The translations under genes and the position numbers were made by a program. The notes below the pieces were generated by a model, which saw only the letters and a program-made list of their open reading frames with translations, was not told the DNA's origin and made no database searches. Of a DNA stretch of 64,000 nt, positions 55,124 through 63,726 are shown piece after piece; the first letter of the stretch is position 1; each line of letters starts with the position of its first letter. Source of the stretch: Gemmatimonadota bacterium (GTDB taxonomy: Bacteria > Gemmatimonadota > Gemmatimonadetes > Longimicrobiales > Gaopeijiaceae); the NCBI GenBank assembly GCA_022827345.1, contig JAJDTB010000027.1, positions 62,001 through 126,000 of the forward strand, in the 5' to 3' direction.

Positions 55124-56302
55124 ATGCTGGCACTCAATTCCATGCGCGAGTTCCGCACGCGCCCGCTCCGCACCCTGCTCACCCTGGCCGGCGTCGCGGT
55201 CACGACCGCCATGCTCGCCGACATGCTCATGCTGGGCCGCGGAATCACGCAGAGCTTCGGGGAACTGCTCGAGTCGCGCGGCTACGAGCTGCGGCTCACC
55301 CCGAAGGGCACCCTCCCCTTCGACACCGAGGCGACGGTGCCCGGGTTCGCGACCCTGCGGGACAGCGTGGCCAGTGTGGCCGGGGTCGAGCGCGTCGCAC
55401 CCGTCCTTGCGGCCTCGGTCACGGTGGAGGCCGCTGACGATGCGGGACGTTCCGTCGAGGCGTTGGCGCTCGGCATGGATTCGGGCGATCAGGGCCTGTA
55501 TCGGCTCACCGAAGGCGGGATGCCCCGGCCCGGCGAGGTGCTCACCGACGCCGAGGTGGGTGACTCGCTCGGCGCGGAGCCCGGGAGCGTGGTGCGTCTG
55601 CGGCCGGCCGGCGCTTCCGGAGCCTGGGGACGCCGTGCCACTGCACAGGTCTCCGGAGTCGGCGAGTTCGCTTTCGCCTCCCGCGGCGACCTCCAGGTCG
55701 TCCTGCGCCTCGACGACCTGCAGGCGCTCTCGTCACAGGAAGATCAGGTGTCGTTTGCGATGATTCGAATCGGCGAGGGGCTCGACCCCGACTCGGTGCG
55801 CGCCGCGATCCTGGAGCGTGTCGACCGCGTGGAGATCGTGACGCTGGCCGGGATCTCGGAACGCCTCGACGCGCGGCTGTCCTATTTCCGGCAGACGGCG
55901 CTGATCCTCGCGACCGTCAGCCTCGTTGTGGCCACCCTTCTAGTCGGCACGCTGACCGCCGTTTCGGTGAGCGAACGGCTGGGGCTGATCGCGGCCCTGC
56001 GCGCGATCGGTCTCTCGCGGCGGCGGATCGTGGGCGGGCTCGCCGCCGAGAGCGTGGTGCTCTGCGCGATCGGCGGCGCGATCGGCGTCGGGCTGTCGGT
56101 GGCGGTGGCGGGCTATCTCGAGTCCATCCTCTCGGATTTCCCCGGCCTGCCGGTGGCGGTGCGGTTCTTCGTGGTGAGCGCCGACAGCCTGGTGACCGCC
56201 TTCGTGCTGCTGCTGGTTGCCGGAACGGCCGCAGGGCTGATTCCGGCGCTCAACGCGACGCGGCTCGAGGTGGCGTCCCTCCTGCACAAGGAAGCCCCGT
56301 GA
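55124..56302 (+). CDS. ABC transporter permease, FtsX/MacB-type (full form)
   Basis: 392 aa; ATG 6 bp after the previous stop. Standard MacB/FtsX layout: helix 1 (LLTLAGVAVTTAMLADML), a periplasmic core domain of about 200 residues (SRGYELRLTPKG to RIGEGLDPDSVRAAIL), then three helices (LILATVSLVVATLLVGTL, VVLCAIGGAIGVGLSVAVA, LVTAFVLLLVAGTAAGLIP) and ALNATRLEVASLLH. With the ATPase that overlaps it (GTGA) it forms a type VII (mechanotransmission) exporter, of the AttG kind. Likely moves lipids or lipoproteins, or works in the periplasm without transport. Confidence 0.92.
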   Translation: MLALNSMREFRTRPLRTLLTLAGVAVTTAMLADMLMLGRGITQSFGELLESRGYELRLTPKGTLPFDTEATVPGFATLRDSVASVAGVERVAPVLAASVTVEAADDAGRSVEALALGMDSGDQGLYRLTEGGMPRPGEVLTDAEVGDSLGAEPGSVVRLRPAGASGAWGRRATAQVSGVGEFAFASRGDLQVVLRLDDLQALSSQEDQVSFAMIRIGEGLDPDSVRAAILERVDRVEIVTLAGISERLDARLSYFRQTALILATVSLVVATLLVGTLTAVSVSERLGLIAALRAIGLSRRRIVGGLAAESVVLCAIGGAIGVGLSVAVAGYLESILSDFPGLPVAVRFFVVSADSLVTAFVLLLVAGTAAGLIPALNATRLEVASLLHKEAP

Positions 56303-56973
56303 GCGATATCGTTGTCGCCGCGCGCGACCTGACGCGCGACTACCGCACGGGTGGGACACGGGTGCGGGCGCTCCGCGGTGTCTCCATCAACGTGCCGCGC
56401 GGTGATTTCCTGGCGGTCACGGGGCCCAGCGGTTCCGGCAAATCCACCCTGCTGCACCTGCTCGGCGGGGTCGACACGCCGACATCGGGCGAGGTGGTCT
56501 TTCTGGGCCGCAACCTCGAGCGGATGTCGGTGGAAGAGAGGGCTGCGCTTCGCCTCGAGCAGGTCGGCCTCGTGTTTCAGCGGTTCCACCTGCTGCCGAT
56601 GCTCACCGCGCTCGAGAACGTGGAGCTTCCCCTCGCCGCCGCGCGCGTCCCCCGCGGGCTCCGGCGCGCAAGAGCCGCGGCCGTGCTCGATCGGGTCGCT
56701 CTTGCCGACAGGCTCCACCACAGACCCGGGGAACTGTCCGGCGGTCAATGCCAGCGCGTCGCGATCGCACGCGCCCTCGCCAACGAGCCCGCGCTCGTGC
56801 TGGCCGACGAGCCCACCGGTGAACTGGACCGCGCCACATCGCGGGAGGTGCTCGCTCTCTTCCAGTCGCTGAACGCCGAAGGGACCACCGTCGTGGTCGC
56901 GACCCACGACCTTGCGCTCGCGGCCGGCGCGAAGCGCAGCATCGAGGTCGTGGACGGGAGGGCGGCCCCATGA
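56299..56973 (+). CDS. ABC transporter ATP-binding protein (MacB/LolD/AttE-like)
   Basis: 224 aa; GTG start overlapping the permease stop. Walker A GPSGSGKSTLLHLLGG, Q-loop VGLVFQRFHLLPMLTALEN, signature LSGGQCQRVAIARALANEP, Walker B LVLADEPTGELD and H-loop VVVATHD. The LLPxLTxxEN Q-loop and TGELD are characteristic of the LolD/MacB/FtsE group that pairs with FtsX-like permeases. It powers the two neighbouring permeases. Stop overlaps the start of the permease-lipocalin gene. Confidence 0.96.
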   Translation: MSDIVVAARDLTRDYRTGGTRVRALRGVSINVPRGDFLAVTGPSGSGKSTLLHLLGGVDTPTSGEVVFLGRNLERMSVEERAALRLEQVGLVFQRFHLLPMLTALENVELPLAAARVPRGLRRARAAAVLDRVALADRLHHRPGELSGGQCQRVAIARALANEPALVLADEPTGELDRATSREVLALFQSLNAEGTTVVVATHDLALAAGAKRSIEVVDGRAAP

Positions 56974-58445
56974 TCTCGCGCCTCGTATGGGCCTCGCTGC
57001 GGCAACGGTCAAGGCGCAGCGCGCTCCTGCTGGGTGGATACGCGCTCGGCGTCGGGGTCACGATCGTGCTGCTCTCGGTGGGCCAGGCCATGGTCGATCA
57101 GGCGCGCGACAGGGAACTGCTGGGCGGCGGCGACCTGATCGTGCTGCCGGACGGCATCGATCTGGAGACGCTCCGGACCGGCGGCGCAAGCTCGATGTAC
57201 TTCGCCGTCGAGCAGGCTCCGCTCCTCTACCGCGAAGTTCTCGCCGGCACCCGCTTCGACGACCGGATCGCGGCGGCGGCCCCGTGGATCGACGACGAGC
57301 TCCTCTACCTCGAGGCCGACACCGGGCTGGTGCCGATCTCGGCGGGTGGGACGATGCCGGAACTTGCGGCCGAACTCGGCGCGGCGCCCCAGCTCGTGGC
57401 GGGCAGTTGGGAGGACGTTGATGCCGACCGCAGCTGGCGCGGTCCATCGACGGCCGAGCTCTACCGCTCCATCGACGGCCTGCACCACCCGCGCGGTGCC
57501 GCGGCGCAGGACACGACCTGGGCCGAGTGGCACTACTTCAATGTCCTGCTCCCCGATTCGGGGTGGCTCTACCTGACCTACATGGTCGGCGGCGACGTTC
57601 CCGACGGCCGGTGGTGGGGCCGCATGCTGGCCACCCGGGTCGCTCCGGAACCGGAACCCGAGACGGTGTATTCGGTGACGGTCGGCCCGGAGGACGTCAC
57701 CTTTGCAGAGGGTGATCCGGACCTGGTGATCGGAACGTCGAGTGTCGCGGTGCGGGCCGATGGGTCCTATCGGTTGCTCGCTCGCGTGCCCGTGGAAGGC
57801 GGCGCAGCCAGCGCGGATCCGGAGCCCCTCACCGTCGACCTCATCGTGTCGGAGCGCACGCGCCGCTACCTGCCGCCGGTCGAAATCGGCGGCAGCGGCT
57901 TCGTCTCGGGGTACACGGTCCCGCTCCTGGATGCTCGTGCCACGGGAAGCGTGTGCGAAGGCAGGCGCTGTCACCGGCTCGAGGATGCGCGCACCTACCA
58001 CGATCACAACTGGGGCACCTGGTCGCGCGTGACGTGGGATTGGGGACAGGCGAGGGCGGGAGACTACTCGGTACTGTATGGGGGAGTCGCGCAGGAGAAC
58101 GAGGGCGCGGAAGCGACGCCGGGCGGCCGGTTCCTGTACCTGGCCGACGAGCACGGTTTCGCTGGTGTCTTCGCGATTCGCGACCTCACCACCCGATGGC
58201 CGGGTCCCGTGGGCCAGGGCACACCTGACGCGATCGCGATTCACGCCGACAACGGACCGGACTCGCTCGCCCTCGCCGTCACCGTCGGCCACACCCGGGT
58301 GACGCCGATTCCGATTGCACCCGACGGTACGAACGCCCTCTTCTACCAGATGCGCGGAACACTGGAGCTTTCCGGACGCCTCTTCGGCACCGAAGTTCAA
58401 GAGAGCGGCGACGGGTTCTTCGAGACCTGGACCCGGGACCGCTGA
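56970..58445 (+). CDS. fusion of a permease-like N-terminus with a CrtC/AttH lipocalin-like domain
   Basis: 491 aa; ATG overlaps the ATPase stop. Residues 1-130 resemble the first helix and start of the periplasmic core of an FtsX-type permease (LRQRSRRSALLLGGYALGVG, VTIVLLSVGQAM, then GGDLIVLPDG). From about 180 to the end is a double-lipocalin CrtC/AttH-like domain: TWAEWHYFNVLLPDSGWLYL, VSERTRRYLPP, and the family hallmark YHDHNWGTWSR near residue 350. In Agrobacterium and others, attE-F-G-H code ATPase, permeases and a separate AttH. Here AttH would be tethered to the periplasmic face of the transporter. Ligand probably lipid-like; inferred from the fold. Confidence 0.85.
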   Translation: MISRLVWASLRQRSRRSALLLGGYALGVGVTIVLLSVGQAMVDQARDRELLGGGDLIVLPDGIDLETLRTGGASSMYFAVEQAPLLYREVLAGTRFDDRIAAAAPWIDDELLYLEADTGLVPISAGGTMPELAAELGAAPQLVAGSWEDVDADRSWRGPSTAELYRSIDGLHHPRGAAAQDTTWAEWHYFNVLLPDSGWLYLTYMVGGDVPDGRWWGRMLATRVAPEPEPETVYSVTVGPEDVTFAEGDPDLVIGTSSVAVRADGSYRLLARVPVEGGAASADPEPLTVDLIVSERTRRYLPPVEIGGSGFVSGYTVPLLDARATGSVCEGRRCHRLEDARTYHDHNWGTWSRVTWDWGQARAGDYSVLYGGVAQENEGAEATPGGRFLYLADEHGFAGVFAIRDLTTRWPGPVGQGTPDAIAIHADNGPDSLALAVTVGHTRVTPIPIAPDGTNALFYQMRGTLELSGRLFGTEVQESGDGFFETWTRDR

Positions 58446-58452
58446 TCCCTCC

Positions 58453-59472
58453 TCAGCGACCTGCCCTTCGACCCGCCGCACGCCCCTTCCCCGAATCCGC
58501 CAGGCTCGCCAGCGCCTCGGGGAATTGCACGAAAAGCGCCTGGTCCAGGATGTAGTCCGGGCCGAACCGGATCGCCCACGACTCGAGCAGCAGGGCAATA
58601 GTGCTCGCGGGCAACTGTCCCTCCCGGTAGCGGTCGAGCAGCCCGCCGAAGTGCACCCTCTCCCCCCGGCCAAGCTCCCCGCTGAAGAAGCCGAAGATGT
58701 GCTGAAACACGTTGATCATCGACGCGTAGCTCGGAGTGGTCTCGAGTGCACCCAGGAAACCGGTACGGTATTCGGCGAGGACCGCGTCGAAGCGATCCCC
58801 GCCGTGGTTGGCGACCACCCTGCCGAGCGCGCGCAGCCCGCGCTCGCTGTAGGCCAGCAACAGGAACTTGTACGCCGCGTGGAACCGCACCAGATCGGCG
58901 ATTCGCCCCGTTCTGGCCAACTGCCGCAGCCGTGCGGTCGCGAAGAGCTTGGTGAGGAAGTGCTCGCGGATGCGATGATTGCGCAGCCGCCCTTCGTCCT
59001 CGACCGCCAGATGCCCGTAGCGTTCGAGCACCGCCGCCGCGAAGAGGCCCGCGCCGCGCCGCACGACGCCTCCGGCATCGGCCCCGGCAAAGACCTTGAC
59101 GCTGCCTGTCCCGCAGCTCGGGGACCGCGATTTGAGGATGAACCCGTCCACTTCGCCGAGGCCGTCCAGATACCGGGCCGAGAAGCCCTCCATGTCTTCC
59201 GTCAGATCGAGACCCGTGGACGGCTGCACGAGCCGATTCCGCCCCCCTTCCGCCACAATGCGGATCGGATCCCGCGGCACTCCCAGTCCTACCTGGACTT
59301 CCGGACACACCGGGCAATACTCGACATGAGGGGCCAACGCATGCACGAGATCGAAGTGTATGCGCGCGCCGTTGTAGCGGCAGGGCTCGAACTCGAGGCA
59401 CTCGCTGATCACCAGAACGGGTTTCGGGAATTCCCGCACGGGAGCGCTCAAGGACGCGGTCGACCGGATCAT
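58453..59472 (-). CDS. DUF523-DUF1722 protein (YbgA-like)
   Basis: 339 aa from ATG 59472. N-terminal DUF523 with conserved cysteines (ISECLEFEPCRYNG, YCPVCPEVQVGLGVPR, SRSPSCGTGSVKVF), likely an Fe-S or metal site. C-terminal DUF1722 = YbgA (HLAVEDEGRLRNHRIREHF, RTGRIADLVRFHAAYKFLLL, NHGGDRFDAVLAEY, YILDQALFVQFPEALASL). Start overlaps the photolyase stop by four bases. E. coli ybgA also sits next to phrB, so the link with photorepair is conserved far apart in bacteria. DUF523 homologues have been tied to thiouracil desulfuration, but the role here is unknown. Confidence 0.92.
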   Translation of the reverse strand: MIRSTASLSAPVREFPKPVLVISECLEFEPCRYNGARIHFDLVHALAPHVEYCPVCPEVQVGLGVPRDPIRIVAEGGRNRLVQPSTGLDLTEDMEGFSARYLDGLGEVDGFILKSRSPSCGTGSVKVFAGADAGGVVRRGAGLFAAAVLERYGHLAVEDEGRLRNHRIREHFLTKLFATARLRQLARTGRIADLVRFHAAYKFLLLAYSERGLRALGRVVANHGGDRFDAVLAEYRTGFLGALETTPSYASMINVFQHIFGFFSGELGRGERVHFGGLLDRYREGQLPASTIALLLESWAIRFGPDYILDQALFVQFPEALASLADSGKGRAAGRRAGR

Positions 59473-60950
59473 GGCGCCGAATACCTTTCGATATATCGGC
59501 GGACCCGATACTTGCGCGCGGTGTTGGCCGAACTCATGTACCGGATCTTGCCGAACACGGGCCGCTCCGGACCCCATGCGCGGTCGTGCAGGCCAAGAAC
59601 CCAGAGGATTCCCGTGCAGGAGTTCGGGTCTCGCCCGTCCAGTGCGTACTTGTCGTTCAGCGCGATCATGGTCCCGAGCGCGGTGCGGGCGCTCTCACTC
59701 CACTCGAATATCTTCTTGCCCCAGAGCATCCGCAGGTAGTTGTGGATCCGCCCCTCGCGCCGGAGTTGATTCTGCGCTGCGTTCCAGAGCGGGTCATGCG
59801 TGCGGGCATGCTCGAAGTCGTCGATGTCGTAGAGGGGCCCCCGGGGGTCCCCCGCATGATCGGCCAGTGTTTTGCGGGCCCACGCGGGGAGCGCCTCGAA
59901 TCTGTCGTAGCCGTCGACGTGAAGGCATCGGTTGTATCCGAGTTCGCGCCACGTCACGAGCTGGTCGAGGAACGCCTCCGCGCTCTCGCTCATTCCCCAC
60001 CATCCCGTCCGCCGCCCCGAGGTCTGGGGAGCGAGCCGGTCGGGCGTCCAGGTCTCCGCGGCCGCTATGCGGTCGAAGACTTCGTGGGACGAGATGTGGC
60101 CAAAGTGCAGGTACGGTGACAGACGGCTGGTGGCGTCGAGTTCAGGCTGGTTGCGGTCGGCGGCGTAGCGTGGCAGCGCCCGGTCGACAAAGGTGGACAG
60201 GTGCGCGGAGGCCGCCTCGGGACCGCCCCGCATCATCACCGGCGGGACCGCGTGGTCGATCGGAAGACGGGCGACGACGGACGCGGGGTCGTCCAGGTCG
60301 GCCGGCGGCCACCGCTCCGTAATCCCGGGCGGGATCGCGGCGGACGTTCCACGAGGCATTGCGGCCAGGGGATCCGGCAACGGCGGCAGCGACAGATGTC
60401 CCGCAAGGTGCTTCTGCAGGAACCGGCGGAACGAGTACGCCGTGGGGAAGGTCCGCTCGGCCACCCGCATCGGGAGCAGTCCGTTGGAGTCGACGGTCTC
60501 GAACCGCACCTTCAGCCGGCGCGCGACCGCCGCCCGCATTCGAGGAAGGAAAAAGGCGGGAAAATCGTCGGTGACCACCACCGCCGCATGCGCCGCGAGC
60601 GCCTCGACCAGCCCCCTTCCGGCCCCGTCCCGCGGCTCGATGTAGGGGTAGCAGGTCACGCCCCGTTCACGCAGGCGTGTTTGATTGTCCGCCATCCCGT
60701 CGATGATGAACCGGTGAAAGCGGTCGCAGGCCCACCGGTAGCCCGCACGGAGCGCTTCCAGCACAAGGACCGGCCGGCCGAGGGCGGCACCGTGTTCGAC
60801 GGCCCGCTGCAGCGCGAAGTTCCACCGGGTCCTGCGCGCGGCGGTCATCCAGTACAGCACGAATCGGCCGTCGGGGGCGACAGGCGCGTCATTCTCGGCC
60901 GTGATCCGGATCGGCGGCGTCAGTTTTCGATCCTGTAGCGTTGCCAGCAT
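59469..60950 (-). CDS. phr: class II CPD photolyase
   Basis: 493 aa from ATG 60950. DNA photolyase N-terminal domain (RFVLYWMTAARRTRWNFAL, RPVLVLEALRAGYRW) and C-terminal FAD domain. Class II features: SRLSPYLHFGHIS, FLDQLVTWRELGYN, RREGRIHNYLRMLWGKKIFEWS, and NDKYALDGRDPNSCTGILWVLGLHDRAW. It splits UV-made cyclobutane pyrimidine dimers with blue light. Its presence implies exposure to sunlight. Forms an operon with the YbgA-like gene, and is divergent from the amidase gene (126 bp). Confidence 0.95.
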   Translation of the reverse strand: MLATLQDRKLTPPIRITAENDAPVAPDGRFVLYWMTAARRTRWNFALQRAVEHGAALGRPVLVLEALRAGYRWACDRFHRFIIDGMADNQTRLRERGVTCYPYIEPRDGAGRGLVEALAAHAAVVVTDDFPAFFLPRMRAAVARRLKVRFETVDSNGLLPMRVAERTFPTAYSFRRFLQKHLAGHLSLPPLPDPLAAMPRGTSAAIPPGITERWPPADLDDPASVVARLPIDHAVPPVMMRGGPEAASAHLSTFVDRALPRYAADRNQPELDATSRLSPYLHFGHISSHEVFDRIAAAETWTPDRLAPQTSGRRTGWWGMSESAEAFLDQLVTWRELGYNRCLHVDGYDRFEALPAWARKTLADHAGDPRGPLYDIDDFEHARTHDPLWNAAQNQLRREGRIHNYLRMLWGKKIFEWSESARTALGTMIALNDKYALDGRDPNSCTGILWVLGLHDRAWGPERPVFGKIRYMSSANTARKYRVRRYIERYSAP

Positions 60951-61076
60951 GGTGTTTCCGGTGTCCCCAGTGGGCAGGCGTGGATGCGTTCGCCAATATT
61001 GTACCCGCACCGCGGCTCACCCTTCCCATGTGCCGCAAATCAACCCACTCCCCAACCCGAAAGAGAGCGACGGCAC

Positions 61077-62531
61077 ATGACCCGTCCGTCCATCGCCGCC
61101 ACCGCTGGCCAGGTCCGCAGCGGCTCCACCTCGGCCCGCGCCCTGGTGGAAGACGCCATCCGGTCCCACGAGGCCAGCGACCTCGACGCCTACATCGTCT
61201 TCGACCCCGATGGGGCGCTCCGCCAGGCCGATGCGGTGGACGGCGCCGTGTCTCGCGGCGAGGATCCCGGGCCGCTCGCCGGCATCACGGTGTCGGTGAA
61301 GGATCTCTACGGTGTCGAAGGCCTCCCGATCCGCGCCGGCACCAAGCGCGAACTCCCCGCCCGCTGGCAGCGCGAAGGCTTCCTCGTGCGCACCCTCCGC
61401 CGCCTGGGCGCCGTCATCGTCGGCAAGACCCACACCGTCGAACTCGCCTTCGGCGGCGTCGGCCTGAACCCCAACACCGGCACCCCCGTCAACCCCTGGG
61501 ATCCGGAGCGGCACCGCGCGCCGGGGGGTTCGTCGTCAGGGGCGGGGGTAAGTCTGTGGGAGAGGTCGGCCATGATCGCGCTGGGAAGCGACACAGGAGG
61601 ATCGGTGCGGATTCCGGCGTCGGCGACGGGGGTAGTGGGTCACCGCCACACCACGGGACGGTGGCCGACCGATGGCGTCGTTCCCCTCTCGACGACCCTC
61701 GATTCGGTGGGACTCCTGACGCACACAGCGGCCGATTCCCAGCACGTCTTCGGTCTCGTCGACCGATTCGCCCCGCGAAGTCAAACGGGCCGCGGCCGCC
61801 AGGCCCCCGGCCACCACGACGACGACCGCGGCGACGCCTCCGCCCCACCCCACCCCGACCACATCCGCGGCCTCCGCATCGGCCTCCCGCGGAGCGGTCT
61901 CTGGCGGGAAACCGAGCCCGACATCTCCGCGACCGTTCGGCAGGCCCTCGACGAGCTGGCGGACGCCGGCGCCCAGGTCTTCGAGGTCGACGCGCCCGAG
62001 CTCCAGGAAGCCGGCGAACGCTACCTGGCCGGCGAACTCGTCCAGCCGGAGCGTTCCGAGTCGCTGGAGCGCCACCTCCCGGGCTGGACCGAAATCCTGG
62101 ACCCCATCATCGGCAAGCGTCTCGAGGCCGCCCACGGGGTGACCGCGATCGAGTACGTCGCCATCCTCCGCCTGCGCCGCCGCCTCTCGGCAAGCATCCA
62201 CGCGCGCATGGACGCCGGCGAGGTCGACCTCCTCGCCACCCCCACCCTACCCATCACCCCCCCGACGCTGGCCTCCCTATCGGAACTGGATGTCTACCGC
62301 GCCGTCAACCGCAGCATGCTCTCCGGGACCGGCCCGGCGAGCATGCTCGACCTGTGCGCGGTGACCCTGCCAGCCGGCCTGGACCGGCACGGCATGCCCA
62401 CCGGCCTGCAGCTCATCGGCCGCAGCGGCAGCGACCACTCCCTGCTGGCCCGCGCGGCAGCGGCCGAAACCGTGCTCGGCACCAACCTGGAGCGCATCGG
62501 CGTCCCCCCTCGCATGGCGCGTCCGCGTTAG
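61077..62531 (+). CDS. amidase signature family enzyme
   Basis: 484 aa from ATG 61077 (GAGAG before). Ser-cisSer-Lys triad of the amidase signature: Lys in TVSVKDLYGVEG, cis-Ser in APGGSSSGAGVS, and nucleophilic Ser in GSDTGGSVRIPAS. A His/Asp/Pro-rich insert of about 25 residues (around HHDDDRGDASAPPHPDH) lies after residue 230 and looks disordered. C-terminus with GLDRHGMPTGLQLIGR as in GatA-like amidases. No gatB or gatC is adjacent, so it is a free-standing amidase of small amides rather than the tRNA amidotransferase. Cytoplasmic. Substrate unknown. Confidence 0.92.
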   Translation: MTRPSIAATAGQVRSGSTSARALVEDAIRSHEASDLDAYIVFDPDGALRQADAVDGAVSRGEDPGPLAGITVSVKDLYGVEGLPIRAGTKRELPARWQREGFLVRTLRRLGAVIVGKTHTVELAFGGVGLNPNTGTPVNPWDPERHRAPGGSSSGAGVSLWERSAMIALGSDTGGSVRIPASATGVVGHRHTTGRWPTDGVVPLSTTLDSVGLLTHTAADSQHVFGLVDRFAPRSQTGRGRQAPGHHDDDRGDASAPPHPDHIRGLRIGLPRSGLWRETEPDISATVRQALDELADAGAQVFEVDAPELQEAGERYLAGELVQPERSESLERHLPGWTEILDPIIGKRLEAAHGVTAIEYVAILRLRRRLSASIHARMDAGEVDLLATPTLPITPPTLASLSELDVYRAVNRSMLSGTGPASMLDLCAVTLPAGLDRHGMPTGLQLIGRSGSDHSLLARAAAAETVLGTNLERIGVPPRMARPR

Positions 62532-62627
62532 CCGTCACGCGGGCACGGGCCCACCCCCCTAACCCCTGACACGACCCGCCCCCGTCGTCCTGCCGGACGC
62601 GACCGACCCCGCGCCACCCACGTCCCC

Positions 62628-63311
62628 CTACCCCAGCCGCAGCGCCCCGATCACCTGCGCCAGCACCGCCACCGCGATCTCCTCCGGCGTCCGCGCCCCG
62701 ATCGGCAGCCCCACCGGCCCGTGTATCCGCTCCAGCGCCGCGCCATCGAACCCCAGCCCGCCGAGCCGTTCCCGCCGAGCCGCCTGGGTCTTCCGGCTCC
62801 CCAGCGCGCCGATGTAGAAGGCGTCGCTCTCCAGCGCGGCGATCAGCGCGGGATCGTCGATCTTGGGATCGTGCGTGAGCGCGACGACCCCCGTGCGATC
62901 GTCCGGACGCAGCCCATCCATCACCATGTCGGGCCACTCGGTCACCAGCGCCGCGCCGGGGAACCGGTCCGCCGTGGCGAACCCCTCGCGCGGATCGAGC
63001 ACCGTGACCTGCAAGCCCGCGATCGTCGCCATCGGCACCAGCGCCTGCGCGATGTGCACCGCGCCCACGATGATCAGCCGCGGCGGCCGCACATAGGGCC
63101 GCAGAAAGACCGGCCCGTCCGCCGTCTCGACCGTCCGAGGGTCGCCGGTCGCAAGGGCCGCCGCAACAGCATCGCCGTCCAGCCCCAGGACCGCCGACCG
63201 CGCGCCCCGCGCAATCAGCTCCTGCGCCCCGTCCGAGAGCCGCGTCGCCACCACCACATCACGCCCGGCCCGCTGCGCGTCGACCACCTCCCGCAGGACA
63301 TCGCCCCTCAT
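62628..63311 (-). CDS. XdhC/CoxI family protein, C-terminal Rossmann part as a separate gene
   Basis: 227 aa from ATG 63311; four-base overlap with the upstream gene. XdhC C-terminal domain: RLIIVGAVHIAQALVPMA (Rossmann loop), TVLDPREGFATADRFPG, VVALTHDPKIDDPAL, FYIGALGSRKTQAARRERL, and VGLPIGARTPEEIAVAVLAQV. XdhC proteins bind Mo cofactor and insert it, after sulfuration, into xanthine dehydrogenase family enzymes. The N-terminal half is in the neighbouring gene. It could serve either or both molybdenum hydroxylases in this window. Confidence 0.93.
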   Translation of the reverse strand: MRGDVLREVVDAQRAGRDVVVATRLSDGAQELIARGARSAVLGLDGDAVAAALATGDPRTVETADGPVFLRPYVRPPRLIIVGAVHIAQALVPMATIAGLQVTVLDPREGFATADRFPGAALVTEWPDMVMDGLRPDDRTGVVALTHDPKIDDPALIAALESDAFYIGALGSRKTQAARRERLGGLGFDGAALERIHGPVGLPIGARTPEEIAVAVLAQVIGALRLG

Positions 63312-63688
63312 CGGGCCTGCTGCACCGGCGTCTCGACCGCCGGCGCCCCGACCACCGGCTCCACGAAGAGGTGCACCCTCCCCCCGCACGCCAGCCCCAC
63401 CTCCCACGCCATCTCGTTCGTCACCCCGAACTCCAGGGTGCGCGGCTCGCCCGACTCGATCACCTCGAGCGCCGTCTGGATCACCGCGCCCTCGATGCAT
63501 CCCCCCGACACCGACCCGGCGAAGTCGCCGTTCGCCGCGATCGCCATGTGGCTCCCGGCGCGCCTCGGGGCCGACCCCCAGGTGCGCGTCACCGTCGCCA
63601 GGGCGACCCGGCGGCCCTCGTCCACCCACTCCACCGCTTGCGCGAGCACGGGATCGGCGTTCGTGTGTCTGCTGTTCGGCTGGTCCAT
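63308..63688 (-). CDS. XdhC/CoxI family protein, N-terminal part as a separate gene
   Basis: 126 aa from ATG 63688. The XdhC N-terminal domain: RRVALATVTRTWGSAPRRAG, MAIAANGDFAGSVSGGCIEGAVI with the conserved SGGC-E, and EVGLACGGRVHLFVEP. The SGGC cysteine and CGG motif are thought to handle the Mo cofactor. In most XdhC this is joined to the Rossmann domain in one chain of about 330 aa; here translation is coupled through an ATGA overlap, so the parts likely assemble. Divergent from sufU, 38 bp apart. Confidence 0.92.
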   Translation of the reverse strand: MDQPNSRHTNADPVLAQAVEWVDEGRRVALATVTRTWGSAPRRAGSHMAIAANGDFAGSVSGGCIEGAVIQTALEVIESGEPRTLEFGVTNEMAWEVGLACGGRVHLFVEPVVGAPAVETPVQQAR

Positions 63689-63726
63689 GGGACCGGAAGC
63701 TATACCTCCCGGCAAGGCGCGCAACG

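Noticed and set aside
61017-61594. Antisense frames opposite the amidase gene
   Set aside because: No start signals or domain features; the plus strand encodes the full amidase triad.
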